Source: Salipaludibacillus daqingensis (GTDB taxonomy: Bacteria > Bacillota > Bacilli > Bacillales > Salisediminibacteriaceae). Taken from it: 64,000 nt of DNA. Position 1 is the stretch's first letter; each line of letters opens with the position of its first letter. Positions 1 to 8,324 of this stretch are shown piece by piece. A program made the position numbers and the translations under genes. The notes under the pieces are model-generated. The model was not told the DNA's origin, did no database searches, and worked only from the letters and a program-made list of their open reading frames with translations. The stretch covers positions 186,001 to 250,000 of the forward strand of contig NZ_JARZHF010000004.1 of assembly GCF_029891575.1 (NCBI RefSeq), given 5' to 3'.

Positions 1-2
1 AA

Positions 3-200
3 AATATTCGTGGAATAATACCTGACCGAATCAAGGAACTTGAAAACTCTATCAATTATTTGCAAAACCAATTATATCAAGAGAGTAACTTTCAGCTTAG
101 TTGTGAAATTAACAATGAAATTTCTGAACTGGCTTCGATCATTAATGACCTATGGATTTGGTACCGAACCGGCGAAGAAATTCATGTCACACACGTTTAG
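3..200 (+). CDS. C-terminal end of an unidentified small protein (cut by window edge)
   Basis: A reading frame is open from the left edge and stops with TAG at 198-200, giving the last 65 residues of a protein whose start lies outside. The segment is predicted to be mostly helical, with two amphipathic stretches (from IKELENSINYLQNQ and from NNEISELASIIND). This two-helix layout recalls Spo0E-type aspartyl phosphatases, but the SQELD-type signature is not present, so I do not assign it. A strong terminator follows 19 bases after the stop, which supports a real gene end. Confidence 0.45.
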   Translation, partial: NIRGIIPDRIKELENSINYLQNQLYQESNFQLSCEINNEISELASIINDLWIWYRTGEEIHVTHV

Positions 201-218
201 GTTATAAGAAAACACATT

Positions 219-255
219 AATGGAACGAAGGTTTATTCCCTTCGTTCCATTTTTT
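219..255 (+). terminator. Rho-independent terminator of the left-edge gene
   Basis: A 13-bp perfect stem (AATGGAACGAAGG with its complement) is followed by a T run at 250-255 on the plus strand. The right arm also encodes the last codons of the convergent EcsC-family gene, so the terminator overlaps that gene's 3' end. Confidence 0.8.
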
Positions 256-1078
256 CTTGCAACCACCTTTTTTGATAAAACATATGAGAGACATCTGAGA
301 CTTCGCAAGCAAAACGATAATTCATTCCAGCACCAATTGCGATTCCAGCAATGGGGATTCCTTGAATGAGTTTTTTTCTCGCAAATCGTAACATTAATAG
401 TTTCAATATCTGCTTTAGTGGTTGTTGAATCCAGGATTGAGCAATCACATTTTCTTCGCCTTCGTAAAAAAAAGCTTCTTCCTGCACATGATGATTCTCT
501 TCCAATAATTCTTGCCAAGCAGCACCTTGAAGATGTTTTGGAAGCGATGAAGCGTGAAAAACTTTTAACGCAAGCATCATTTCATATGGCCTTCTCATAT
601 CATTCCCATAAATCATCGCCAACAATTGTACTGTTCGTAAGTTAATCGCAAGCATGAGGGGTAAGTCAGATAAATACATAAGCATCCCGCCTCCACCAGC
701 AATCCCTCCTTGACCTAAAGCAACAACTCTCTGCTTCGCTAAATGTTTTCTTGCAATAAAACGGACCTGATCTATGGAAAGTTTCTTCAAATCAGCTATT
801 TCATCAATGTCATAACGAAAAATTCGAGCTTCCACAAATATGTTTTCTATTGATCTTTGTTCAAAGGTTGACTGTTGCAAAGAAGCTTGAATATGAAATA
901 GTGTTTGATCCAAAATAGAAAGGATTCGTTTTTTCAAAATAGGATCTAATTGTTGAATTGCTTGATTCATCCACTTTTGATAAGTCATAGAAAAGTCCGT
1001 TCCTTGACTTGCAAACTGGGCCAATTCCCATTTAGATATTTCCTCCGAAACTTGACGTTCCCGTTCAGTTAACTCCAT
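233..1078 (-). CDS. EcsC-family protein
   Basis: This 281-residue protein matches the EcsC family, whose molecular function is unknown; the name comes from the third gene of the B. subtilis ecsABC transporter locus, but no transporter genes are present here. The central part (about residues 120-165) is glycine-rich and hydrophobic and contains ALGQGGIAGGGG followed by MLMYLSDLPLML, the recognisable core of the family, probably membrane-associated. A second glycine-rich stretch (GIPIAGIAIGAGMNYRF) lies near the C terminus. The ATG at 1078 is preceded by a GAGGGGGG-type ribosome site. The 215-base region between this gene and the ackA terminator forms a structured leader (separate entry). Confidence 0.8.
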   Translation of the reverse strand: MELTERERQVSEEISKWELAQFASQGTDFSMTYQKWMNQAIQQLDPILKKRILSILDQTLFHIQASLQQSTFEQRSIENIFVEARIFRYDIDEIADLKKLSIDQVRFIARKHLAKQRVVALGQGGIAGGGGMLMYLSDLPLMLAINLRTVQLLAMIYGNDMRRPYEMMLALKVFHASSLPKHLQGAAWQELLEENHHVQEEAFFYEGEENVIAQSWIQQPLKQILKLLMLRFARKKLIQGIPIAGIAIGAGMNYRFACEVSDVSHMFYQKRWLQEKMERRE

Positions 1079-1122
1079 AAATAATTCCCCCCTCTATGAA
1101 ATCCCTCACATTAAACATTCCC

Positions 1123-1259
1123 TTTTATGACATCCAATTCCTGCTATTTCATAAAAACATCTTAAGTAACTACTGAAAGGTACTATCTTGTTCACTTAGG
1201 TCCTTTCACGGGCGCCCCTCTCACTCTTCGGGCACTATGCCGACATGTTTCTCTTACTT
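1123..1259 (-). ncRNA. Candidate structured leader RNA of the EcsC-family gene
   Basis: Read on the minus strand, AAGTAA (1259-1254) pairs with TTACTT (1169-1164) and closes a junction holding two arms: GTGCCC (1235-1230) with GGGCGC (1217-1212), and GAAAGG (1207-1202) with CCTTTC (1180-1175). The first arm needs a G-U pair that exists only in the minus-strand transcript, which fits a leader of the EcsC-family gene. A separate stem-loop follows (1156-1149 with 1130-1123, 8 bp), then the ribosome site. The layout resembles an aptamer plus expression platform, but I recognise no known riboswitch class. Confidence 0.4.
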
Positions 1260-1292
1260 TAAAAATGAGAAGTCGAAAACTATAGAACTTCA

Positions 1293-1328
1293 ATAAAAAA
1301 GCTGCCCTACAATATAGGACAGCTTTCT
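1293..1328 (-). terminator. ackA terminator
   Basis: An AAAGCTGCCCTA-type stem pairs with TAGGACAGCTTT with one mismatch, and is followed on the minus strand by a T run. It lies just downstream of the ackA stop and separates ackA from the EcsC-family leader. Confidence 0.85.
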
Positions 1329-1344
1329 AGCAATAAATCATATA

Positions 1345-2529
1345 TTAACTTAATCTTATTGTATCTCTAGCAATCATTACTTCTTCATTTGTTGGAATTA
1401 CTAATACTTTAACAGGTGAGTGCGGATAGTTTAAAAATGCTTCTTTACCACGTATTTTATTAAGGGTAGGATCCCAATAAATACCCATAAATTCCAAACC
1501 TTCCATTACTTTGGCGCGAATGACATCACTGTTCTCACCGATACCAGCCGTGAAAATAACTGCATCAAGACCTTGCATACGTGCTGCATAAGAACCAATA
1601 TACTTATGGATCCTTGATGTGAAAACTTCTAGTGCTAATCGAGCTCTCTCATTTCCTTCTTCCGCTTGGATCTCTATATCACGTAAGTCACTTGAGAAAC
1701 CAGATAATGCTAACATACCACTCTTTTTATTTAAAACATTCATCACTTCTTCTGCTGTTAAATCAGCTTTTTCCATAATATATGGGATCAGTGCTGGGTC
1801 GATATTACCTGACCTTGTGCCCATTGTGACTCCTGCAAGCGGTGTGAATCCCATTGACGTATCAATCGATCTTCCACCTTCAATAGCTGCAATACTAGCA
1901 CCATTTCCTAAGTGACAAGAAATCAATCGTAAATTTTCTAAAGGACGACCTAGCATTTCCGCTGCTCTTTCTGACACATATTTATGAGAAGTACCGTGGA
2001 AACCATATTTTCGAATACCATACTGCTCATAATATTCATATGGAAGGCTGTATAAATAAGAGCCTTCTGGCATCGTTTGATGGAATGCTGTATCAAATAC
2101 TGCAACAGCTTGTACATCTGGTAAAATTTCTTTAAACGCACGTATTCCTACTAAATTTGCTGGATTATGAAGAGGGGCAAGTTCGGATACTTCCTCAATT
2201 CCATTAATTACTTCATCAGTAATGACGACAGATTCATTGAATTTTTCTCCACCATGAACGACTCGATGTCCAATACCTTGAATTTCGTCTAATGATTGAA
2301 TAATTCCAAATTTCGTGAGCTTTTCTAATAAGATTTTTACTGCTTTCGCATGATCTTCAATGTCTGTTGTTTCTTTATTCTTTTCACCATCTACTTCGAT
2401 TGCAAAAACAGAATCTTTTAAACCGATTCTTTCAACAATTCCTTTGGTTACAACTTCTTCACTTGGCATTTCTAAAAGCTGAAATTTTAGCGACGAACTT
2501 CCAGCATTAATTGCCATAATTTTTGACAT
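1345..2529 (-). CDS. ackA: Acetate kinase
   Basis: This 394-residue enzyme interconverts acetyl phosphate plus ADP with acetate plus ATP in overflow metabolism. Expected family signatures are present: N-terminal [11 protein letters not shown] (N8), RVVHGG (R89), APLHNP (H121), VFDTAFH (catalytic Asp146), YGFHGTSH (H178), [18 protein letters not shown] (R239) and the C-terminal PTNEE. Length is the usual one. The ATG at 2529 has an AGGAGCGATTAAG-type ribosome site. In B. subtilis ackA is activated by CcpA; ccpA is in this window, but I found no convincing cre site in the 260 bases upstream. Confidence 0.97.
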   Translation of the reverse strand: MSKIMAINAGSSSLKFQLLEMPSEEVVTKGIVERIGLKDSVFAIEVDGEKNKETTDIEDHAKAVKILLEKLTKFGIIQSLDEIQGIGHRVVHGGEKFNESVVITDEVINGIEEVSELAPLHNPANLVGIRAFKEILPDVQAVAVFDTAFHQTMPEGSYLYSLPYEYYEQYGIRKYGFHGTSHKYVSERAAEMLGRPLENLRLISCHLGNGASIAAIEGGRSIDTSMGFTPLAGVTMGTRSGNIDPALIPYIMEKADLTAEEVMNVLNKKSGMLALSGFSSDLRDIEIQAEEGNERARLALEVFTSRIHKYIGSYAARMQGLDAVIFTAGIGENSDVIRAKVMEGLEFMGIYWDPTLNKIRGKEAFLNYPHSPVKVLVIPTNEEVMIARDTIRLS

Positions 2530-2763
2530 AATCTTAATCGCTCCTTTATTATTCTTTGCTTATTTATGAGTGAATATCAATGATCAACATAGATAATTAA
2601 AACATGCTAGAATACATATTGCAACCACTGTTTCAGAACCAAAGTAAAACAGGACTATAACAGATGAAGTAAATAAAATCCCATAGTTATAAGGAATACA
2701 GTACATATAGCTTCTATCTGTTCCTAAACAGTTTCAAATAAGATTAAAACATGTAACAGGGCT

Positions 2764-2780
2764 CAAAAGTGACACTTTTG
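2764..2780. repeat. 17-bp near-perfect palindrome between ytxK and ackA
   Basis: CAAAAGTG and CACTTTTG flank a single central base. The spacer is too short for a stable hairpin loop, so it looks more like a dimeric-regulator operator than a terminator. It starts 9 bases downstream of the ytxK stop and about 235 bases upstream of the ackA start. Confidence 0.4.
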
Positions 2781-2788
2781 TGAAAATT

Positions 2789-3790
2789 CTATTTTTCTTG
2801 TTTTAAGTGATCGTCAAACCAAATTGAAATTTTTTGCATCATATCGGCAAGAGCCTGTTCTCTCGTAAACGAAGGAAGTTCTGCTAAAAGAGCTTGCCTT
2901 GGTTCTACCATTCCCTGAACTTTTTTTCTTAGTACAAGAATACTTTTGGCGGCATCTTGATTTTTAAACATAGAAGATGGCAATTGCATTAGAGAATAAA
3001 TCATCGCATGGTTTTTAATATATGCATGTAAGTTCTGTGACTGATCCGTTTGAAAGATATTATTCGGCACTAAAAAGATTGCAAATCCACCTGGTTTCAC
3101 GTGCTCGATCGCTTGTTCAATAAGCAAATGATGAACGTAGGAATGACCTTCGTTTGCTTTTGTTCCAAATCCGTCTGCTATTGTATCATTCGGATAATAA
3201 CCGGCAGGTAAATCAGATAAAACAAGGTCAACATTCTTTAATAGGGAGGTGCTTACACTATCTTGATGAAATAAATCAACGGAATGTTTTTGTAGATTTG
3301 CATTCGTAAAAGCTAACTTCAACAATGTTTCATCTGGATCTGCTCCGACGAAATGACCTTTCCCTTCTAATTGGTTCATCACAGCTGTCATTAAATTACC
3401 TGCTCCAACAGCAGGATCTAATAATACTGGTTTTTCTAAATCCTCGTAACTCAATAGTTTATTAACTAAATACCCAAGAAACAAGCTAACAGCATCTGGT
3501 GTCATCGCGTGGTGAGGTTGAGTAGCCTCTCTCATCCCTTTTAATACAGCTAGTTGTATCGCTCTTCGATATTCTTCCGGTTCAATACTCAACTGTAATA
3601 ATTTCGTAATCAGTTGAGAAACTTTTTTTTGATTTTCTTCCGCTAAATCTTGGATGACTTTTTTTTGAAATATATTTTCTCCCATTTCTCCAAGTGCGTC
3701 TAAATAAGGCAGATCTAATTCATTCTTTATCGCTTCTGCCCCTTCATCTAAAACAAGATAAAGGACCTCTGTATTTGTGTTTTCTGTCAT
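2789..3790 (-). CDS. ytxK: YtxK-family class I SAM-dependent methyltransferase-like protein
   Basis: The protein resembles N6-adenine methyltransferases and is conserved upstream of ackA in many Firmicutes; its substrate is unknown. The SAM-binding motif I is LLDPAVGAGNL, and the catalytic-loop position reads LSDLPAGYYP instead of the NPPY/F of DNA adenine methylases, a change I recall as typical of this family that questions ordinary DNA methylation. I start it at 3790 rather than at the upstream ATG at 3823, because AAGGAAGTGG lies at correct spacing only for 3790; this gives 333 residues. It is likely co-transcribed with or immediately upstream of ackA. Confidence 0.85.
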   Translation of the reverse strand: MTENTNTEVLYLVLDEGAEAIKNELDLPYLDALGEMGENIFQKKVIQDLAEENQKKVSQLITKLLQLSIEPEEYRRAIQLAVLKGMREATQPHHAMTPDAVSLFLGYLVNKLLSYEDLEKPVLLDPAVGAGNLMTAVMNQLEGKGHFVGADPDETLLKLAFTNANLQKHSVDLFHQDSVSTSLLKNVDLVLSDLPAGYYPNDTIADGFGTKANEGHSYVHHLLIEQAIEHVKPGGFAIFLVPNNIFQTDQSQNLHAYIKNHAMIYSLMQLPSSMFKNQDAAKSILVLRKKVQGMVEPRQALLAELPSFTREQALADMMQKISIWFDDHLKQEK

Positions 3791-3888
3791 AATAAAATCC
3801 ACTTCCTTTTTAACATATCGCATTTAGCTAAGCTAGCCATTCCCTATTGTATAAGATTCCAGGCTCGTTTACAAAAGCAAAAGAAAAG

Positions 3889-3916
3889 CATCTAGTTAAA
3901 GATGCTTTTCCATTCG
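3889..3916 (-). terminator. tpx terminator
   Basis: GAAAAGCATCTT with AAGATGCTTTTC-type arms form a hairpin followed by a T-rich tract on the minus strand, directly after the tpx stop. Confidence 0.8.
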
Positions 3917-3922
3917 TTTTAA

Positions 3923-4423
3923 TTATTTTGCTTTCTTGGCTGCATCAACTGCAGATTCATAATTTGGATGGTTCGTTACTTCTGATACATACTCTGTATA
4001 AGTAATCTTATCAGAGCTATCTATCACAAAAATAGACCTCGACAATAAGCGAAGTTCTTCAATAGCAACTCCGTATTTTTCACCAAAATCAAGGTTACGA
4101 TGATCGGATAGGACGTGGACATTGTCAATTCCTGCCGCTGCACACCAACGCTTTTGCGCAAAAGGTAAATCCACACTAATCGTTAATACTTCAACATTGC
4201 CTAGATTAGCTGCTTCTTCATTGAATTTACGAGTTTGTTCATCGCATACCCCTGTATCGATCGAAGGTACAACGCTGATAAGACGTACCTTTCCTTTTGA
4301 ATCAGATAGTTTAACTTCAGAAAGATCATTTGCTAAAACAGTAAAGTCCGGTGCTTTGTCTCCTACTGCAACTTGGGTTCCTTTAAGTGTTACAGGATTT
4401 TCTTTAAATGTTACTTGTGCCAT
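3923..4423 (-). CDS. tpx: Thiol peroxidase (Tpx, atypical 2-Cys peroxiredoxin)
   Basis: This 166-residue cytoplasmic peroxidase reduces hydrogen and alkyl peroxides using thioredoxin. The peroxidatic cysteine is C60 in [11 protein letters not shown] and the resolving cysteine is C94 in KRWCAAAG, the spacing of the Tpx class. Length is typical. The ATG at 4423 follows TAGGAGGAGATCGACAA. It lies in the same place relative to ytfJ and ytxK as in B. subtilis. Confidence 0.97.
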   Translation of the reverse strand: MAQVTFKENPVTLKGTQVAVGDKAPDFTVLANDLSEVKLSDSKGKVRLISVVPSIDTGVCDEQTRKFNEEAANLGNVEVLTISVDLPFAQKRWCAAAGIDNVHVLSDHRNLDFGEKYGVAIEELRLLSRSIFVIDSSDKITYTEYVSEVTNHPNYESAVDAAKKAK

Positions 4424-4525
4424 TTGTCGATCTCCTCCTATTTAGAATAAAAATAATCACTATCCTAATAAGAGTAACACATTTTCCCAATACTTAAAAT
4501 TTGTTTGCTTTGCTTGAAATAATAA

Positions 4526-4996
4526 TTAATAATTTGATGGTCGATCACCAGGTTCTGTTGGTGGTGTGCTTTCATTTGTATTTTTGTTTGTCGATTGAAG
4601 CATCTGTTGAATTTTATCTACAACTTGTGGCGTGAATTCCATCAACTTTTCATACAAATGTGCTTGCTGATCCAAGTGAAGCATTTTTACGCCATAGCTA
4701 GATACAACTAAAAATGCAATCGGGGTAATCGAAACTCCCCCACCACTTCCTCCACCAAATGGATGTTTTTTTTCGTCAGATCCTCCTAGTTTTTCTCCTG
4801 GCCCTTGAGGGTGATAATCACTTAAAACAAATTCACTCCCTCCTGCTGCAAAACCAAATCCTACTTTTGATATCGGTAAGATAACTGATCCATCAGGTGT
4901 CTCAACAGGATCACCAACGATTGTGTTCACATCCACCATTTCTTTTAGATTTTCCATAGCTGTTTTCATTAATCCTTGAATTGGATGATCAGACAT
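4526..4996 (-). CDS. ytfJ: Sporulation/germination protein YtfJ (GerW family)
   Basis: This 156-residue protein belongs to the GerW (YtfJ) family, which in B. subtilis is made in sporulating cells and needed for a normal L-alanine germination response. The conserved core is visible: GDPVETPDGSVILPISKV, then VGFGFAAGGSEF, a glycine-rich GGGSGGGVSITPIAFLVV, and a hydrophilic, Thr/Pro-rich tail. An AGGGAGGAAGTTCA ribosome site precedes the ATG. It is 31 bases downstream of ytfI, so the two form an operon, as in B. subtilis. Confidence 0.93.
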   Translation of the reverse strand: MSDHPIQGLMKTAMENLKEMVDVNTIVGDPVETPDGSVILPISKVGFGFAAGGSEFVLSDYHPQGPGEKLGGSDEKKHPFGGGSGGGVSITPIAFLVVSSYGVKMLHLDQQAHLYEKLMEFTPQVVDKIQQMLQSTNKNTNESTPPTEPGDRPSNY

Positions 4997-5027
4997 TGAA
5001 CTTCCTCCCTTAATTAATCATTGAAAT

Positions 5028-5660
5028 TCATTGTTTCTTTTTTCTTCTATGCCGTAAAACCTTCAAACCCGTACGAATAGCATAACCAATACGAAATGAA
5101 ACAATGCATTGAAAACGAGTCGATATTAATAAATCTTGAAAATATGGATAAACTTCCATTTTCGGTCCTTCTACTAAACGCATGTGTTGAGCTAACAAAC
5201 CAAATGCCGTCCCTTTTATCATCCAAATTCCTCCGCAACCTGTTCCTGTTTTGGCTGCATCTTCAAGACCCAAGTGTGTTTCCCATTGGACATTCGATAA
5301 CTCACATTTTGATAAGAACCATTGTACGATTTTATAAAAATCAATCGTATTTATTAAAAATTTATTAAAGTTTTCAATCATTTGAATAAAGTCATTTACT
5401 GAGAGTTTCATTTTTTGTTTCTCTTCTGGTCCTAAGCCTTCTGTTTCTTCCCTAAAAACAATAGACGGGGTCTCTTCATCTAAATCCATCGCAGGAATCT
5501 TCATTGTGTAACGAATGAAACGAGCGATCATTTGTATCGTAATTGTTCCATCAAAGTCTTTATTTATTTGTTGTACTTCAATTTTGATATTTAATTTCAG
5601 AAAAAGCATTAAAACAAGACCTATCATAATGAGAGTTAGTATTATTAGTAATATTGTCAT
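5028..5660 (-). CDS. ytfI: DUF2953 membrane-anchored protein YtfI
   Basis: A 210-residue protein with one N-terminal membrane segment (residues 2-22, ILLIILTLIMIGLVLMLFLK) followed by a soluble domain of the DUF2953 type, ending in a basic tail (RHRRKKKQ). It precedes ytfJ with a 31-base gap. Its pairing with the germination protein YtfJ suggests a spore-related role; the biochemical function is not known. Confidence 0.85.
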   Translation of the reverse strand: MTILLIILTLIMIGLVLMLFLKLNIKIEVQQINKDFDGTITIQMIARFIRYTMKIPAMDLDEETPSIVFREETEGLGPEEKQKMKLSVNDFIQMIENFNKFLINTIDFYKIVQWFLSKCELSNVQWETHLGLEDAAKTGTGCGGIWMIKGTAFGLLAQHMRLVEGPKMEVYPYFQDLLISTRFQCIVSFRIGYAIRTGLKVLRHRRKKKQ

Positions 5661-5727
5661 TCATAATCACCCCAGCTATCCAACATCTTCCACACTTATC
5701 ATAACCAATTTTTACAAAAAAATCCTA

Positions 5728-5752
5728 ACAGTCTTCACTGTTAGGATTTTCA
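5728..5752. terminator. Weak hairpin after yteJ
   Basis: ATCCTAACAGTC and GACTGTTAGGAT-type arms (about 5721-5752) form a hairpin between the yteJ stop and the ytfI start; T-rich sequence follows on the minus strand. It probably ends the sppA-yteJ transcript. Confidence 0.65.
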
Positions 5753-5759
5753 TCTTCAT

Positions 5760-6293
5760 TTATTGTTGCTCTTTCGGAATTGATTTTCCTTTTCTTGGCT
5801 CCAGACCAACAAACGTTTGACCTAAGCGGTCGTGGATTCCTCTTTTTTCTGATGAAAAGGCAACCACAACATATAGTATATTAGTGATCACAAGAGATTG
5901 ATGAATGTATCTTCCAACTAATTCACGAAAAATAACATCTAACCACGTCAACTTTGCCCCATCAGTATAGGAATAAACCTTCAGACCAAAAATTTGTTTA
6001 CCTAACGTTTGCTGAAAATACTTTGTCATCAATGAAAAATACCCGAAGGCAACTAAGTTTGCAACAATTCCTGCTACTGTAAAAATGCCTAATGTCCACT
6101 CATCTACATTCATTGCAAAATATAACGGTACTAATAGGATCCCGCTTAAACTAGATACGATGATTAAATCAACCAGATAAGCCCAGACTCGCATCCAAAA
6201 ACCTGCGTAAGGAATAGTCACATAGGGCGAATTGGGTGTTTCTGTGTTTAATGATTGTTCAGATGTATCCATCCATTCATTTTCATTATTCAT
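5760..6293 (-). CDS. yteJ: RDD-family membrane protein YteJ (SppI-type inhibitor of SppA)
   Basis: A 177-residue RDD-domain membrane protein with an acidic N terminus (about 45 residues), then membrane segments starting near FWMRVWAYLVDLIIVSSL, the RDD signature region (W-x-R-x-x-A-x-x-V-D). In B. subtilis the neighbour of sppA, YteJ/SppI, forms a complex with SppA and inhibits it; that role is inferred here from family and position. I choose the ATG at 6293 because GAGGTG lies six bases upstream; the in-frame GTG at 6302 has no room for a ribosome site. The ribosome site overlaps the end of sppA, implying coupling. Confidence 0.88.
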   Translation of the reverse strand: MNNENEWMDTSEQSLNTETPNSPYVTIPYAGFWMRVWAYLVDLIIVSSLSGILLVPLYFAMNVDEWTLGIFTVAGIVANLVAFGYFSLMTKYFQQTLGKQIFGLKVYSYTDGAKLTWLDVIFRELVGRYIHQSLVITNILYVVVAFSSEKRGIHDRLGQTFVGLEPRKGKSIPKEQQ

Positions 6294-6303
6294 TACCATC
6301 ACC

Positions 6304-7293
6304 TCAATCTGTATATAAATACATTAAACGCCGACCATGATTTTGTTCTAACCAACCTTTAACTTCTGTTAACCGTTGATTCTCAACGAGTTGTTGTACA
6401 GTGCCACCAAGAAATGCTGGGAAACCAATATTCGCCTCATATTCGACGACACTCAAATCTCCACGACCTAAGTCATCTTTCAATGAATCAATGACGTCAT
6501 CTAGGTGTCCTAATCCATCAATTAGTCCTTCATCCAGAGCTTGAGAACCAGTGTAAATGCGCCCGTCAGCCAATTCCATGACACGGTCTCGGTCAAGCTC
6601 GCGTCCTTCCTCAATTACGTCTACAAAACGATGATATGAGTCGTCTACCATGCTTTGTAATATGTCTCGCTCATCTTCTGTCATTTCTCTTGTTTGAGAC
6701 ATAATATCTTTATATTCACCACTCTTTATAACTTCTTGGGAAACGCCCCACTCTTCCGCTAATTCACTAACATTAATAGATTGCATAATTACCCCAAGGG
6801 AACCTGTTATCGTTTGGGAATTAGCATAAATTTGATCTGCTGGTGCCGATACGTAATAACCACCACTTGCAGCCATGCTTCCCATTGACACATATACTGT
6901 CTTTCGATACTCATCTTGGATTTCTTTAACCTTATCATGTATTTCATCACTTTCCACAACGCCACCACCAGGTGTGTTAATACGAAGAATAATACCATGG
7001 ACATCGGGGTCTTCTGCTGCATAGTCAAGCTGATCTAGCAGTAAACTGTGATCATATCCAGCTGCGAATAATCCACCACCTGCATCATCTTGAATAATTC
7101 CACGTAAATGGATGACAGCAACTTTTCCTTGGTCAGACCCTACTTCTAAAATATTTTCATGGAATTCTTCCCCGTCACCACCGAATATATCAGTCATTGT
7201 CGATGACACATCCGTAGTAAATAAACTTGCTGCTGAGTAAACCAAAAACAAAGCTACTGCAATAATTAATGCTGTCCACCTTTTTGAATTCAT
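6304..7293 (-). CDS. sppA: Signal peptide peptidase SppA (S49 serine protease)
   Basis: A 329-residue membrane-anchored protease with one N-terminal membrane segment (about residues 6-25). The Ser/Lys dyad is visible: S143 in SMAASGGYYVSAPA and K195 in SGEYKDIMS, four residues earlier than the S147/K199 pair of B. subtilis SppA. The first conserved substrate-binding block is LRINTPGGGVVESDEI. The family digests leftover signal peptides and contributes to resistance against some membrane-active antimicrobials. It is followed with no gap by its probable inhibitor yteJ. Confidence 0.96.
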   Translation of the reverse strand: MNSKRWTALIIAVALFLVYSAASLFTTDVSSTMTDIFGGDGEEFHENILEVGSDQGKVAVIHLRGIIQDDAGGGLFAAGYDHSLLLDQLDYAAEDPDVHGIILRINTPGGGVVESDEIHDKVKEIQDEYRKTVYVSMGSMAASGGYYVSAPADQIYANSQTITGSLGVIMQSINVSELAEEWGVSQEVIKSGEYKDIMSQTREMTEDERDILQSMVDDSYHRFVDVIEEGRELDRDRVMELADGRIYTGSQALDEGLIDGLGHLDDVIDSLKDDLGRGDLSVVEYEANIGFPAFLGGTVQQLVENQRLTEVKGWLEQNHGRRLMYLYTD

Positions 7294-7461
7294 AATATCC
7301 TCCTTTTTTCTTTAAGTTAACATTTAAAAATACTTAAATTTCATTTTTCTGATACGATTAAAGCAGGAATCGTTCAAACAATCTAGAATAGTAAACGTAT
7401 AGTGAACTTTTCTTTCACAACTAAGTCGATCAAACCAATAGAGAAAGGGAGAATCAAAGCT

Positions 7462-8259
7462 ATGAATGAACGAAACAGTGCTTATTTATTTTACAAACCA
7501 ACAGATGAATTAGAAGAGAAAGTGCAATCCATCCGAAAGCTCGGGCGCAAATACGGTTATACTTTAGTCGAAGATCCTAAAGACGCAAACATGATTATAA
7601 GCTTCGGTGGAGATGGTGCATTCCTCCAGGCCGTTAGAAAAACTGATTTTCGAGAAGACTGCTTATACATCGGAGTCAACGATGGTAGAGTCGGTTTCTA
7701 TACTGATTTTAGTACAAATGACTTGGAGAAAATTGAATTAGGACTTCAATCAAAGAATATTGAAGTACTTAACTATCCAACCATTGAAGTAACTGTCGAT
7801 GGCATGAAAAGCTTTCACTGCCTAAATGAACTTTCTATTCGTTCTAATATTATTAAAACATTCGCCATGGATGTATTTATCGATGATACGTATCTAGAGA
7901 CATTCCGTGGAGACGGACTCGTTGTTTCTACACCAACTGGCAGTACAGCTTACAACAAATCACTGAATGGTGCTGTTGTGGACCCTAAGTTAAAATCGAT
8001 GCAATTAACAGAAATTTCTTCTATAAACAATAATCAGTATCGTACGTTAGGTTCCCCTCTTATTCTAAGTAAAGATCGTGAATTGGTACTTAAGATTATT
8101 CAAGATGGTAATGATCATCCGATTATTGCTGCCGATAACGAGGCATTAAGTATTCGCCATTCTCATGAAGTAAGAATAAAAGTATCTGAAAAAGAAGTGA
8201 AAACATTAAGAATGAAAGATAACCTTTTCATCCACAAAGTAAAACGAAGCTTTTTATAA
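7462..8259 (+). CDS. ppnKB: NAD kinase (PpnKB type)
   Basis: This 265-residue enzyme phosphorylates NAD to NADP. The diagnostic GGDG motif is at residues 49-52 (SFGGDGAFLQA, catalytic Asp51), with NELSIRS and GDGLVVSTPTGSTAYNKSL following. The length and the place beside sppA/ytcJ match the second NAD kinase of B. subtilis (YtdI). The start is set at 7462, where AAAGGGAG sits 11 bases upstream; the reading frame is open further upstream without a ribosome site. It is transcribed divergently from sppA. Confidence 0.93.
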   Translation: MNERNSAYLFYKPTDELEEKVQSIRKLGRKYGYTLVEDPKDANMIISFGGDGAFLQAVRKTDFREDCLYIGVNDGRVGFYTDFSTNDLEKIELGLQSKNIEVLNYPTIEVTVDGMKSFHCLNELSIRSNIIKTFAMDVFIDDTYLETFRGDGLVVSTPTGSTAYNKSLNGAVVDPKLKSMQLTEISSINNNQYRTLGSPLILSKDRELVLKIIQDGNDHPIIAADNEALSIRHSHEVRIKVSEKEVKTLRMKDNLFIHKVKRSFL

Positions 8260-8276
8260 AAAATGAACGTCATCTT

Positions 8277-8316
8277 ACCAAGCGAAGTCAAAACGGCTTC
8301 GCTTGGTTGCTTTTTT
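8277..8316 (+). terminator. Terminator of the NAD kinase gene
   Basis: ACCAAGCGAAG and CTTCGCTTGGT form a perfect 11-bp stem with a 9-base loop, followed by TTGCTTTTTT. It separates the convergent NAD kinase and ytcJ genes. Confidence 0.92.
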
Positions 8317-8324
8317 CGGTTCAT

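Noticed and set aside
3-200. Left-edge gene as a Spo0E-type phosphatase
   Set aside because: Two-helix layout is similar, but the SQELD-type motif is absent and the N terminus is missing.
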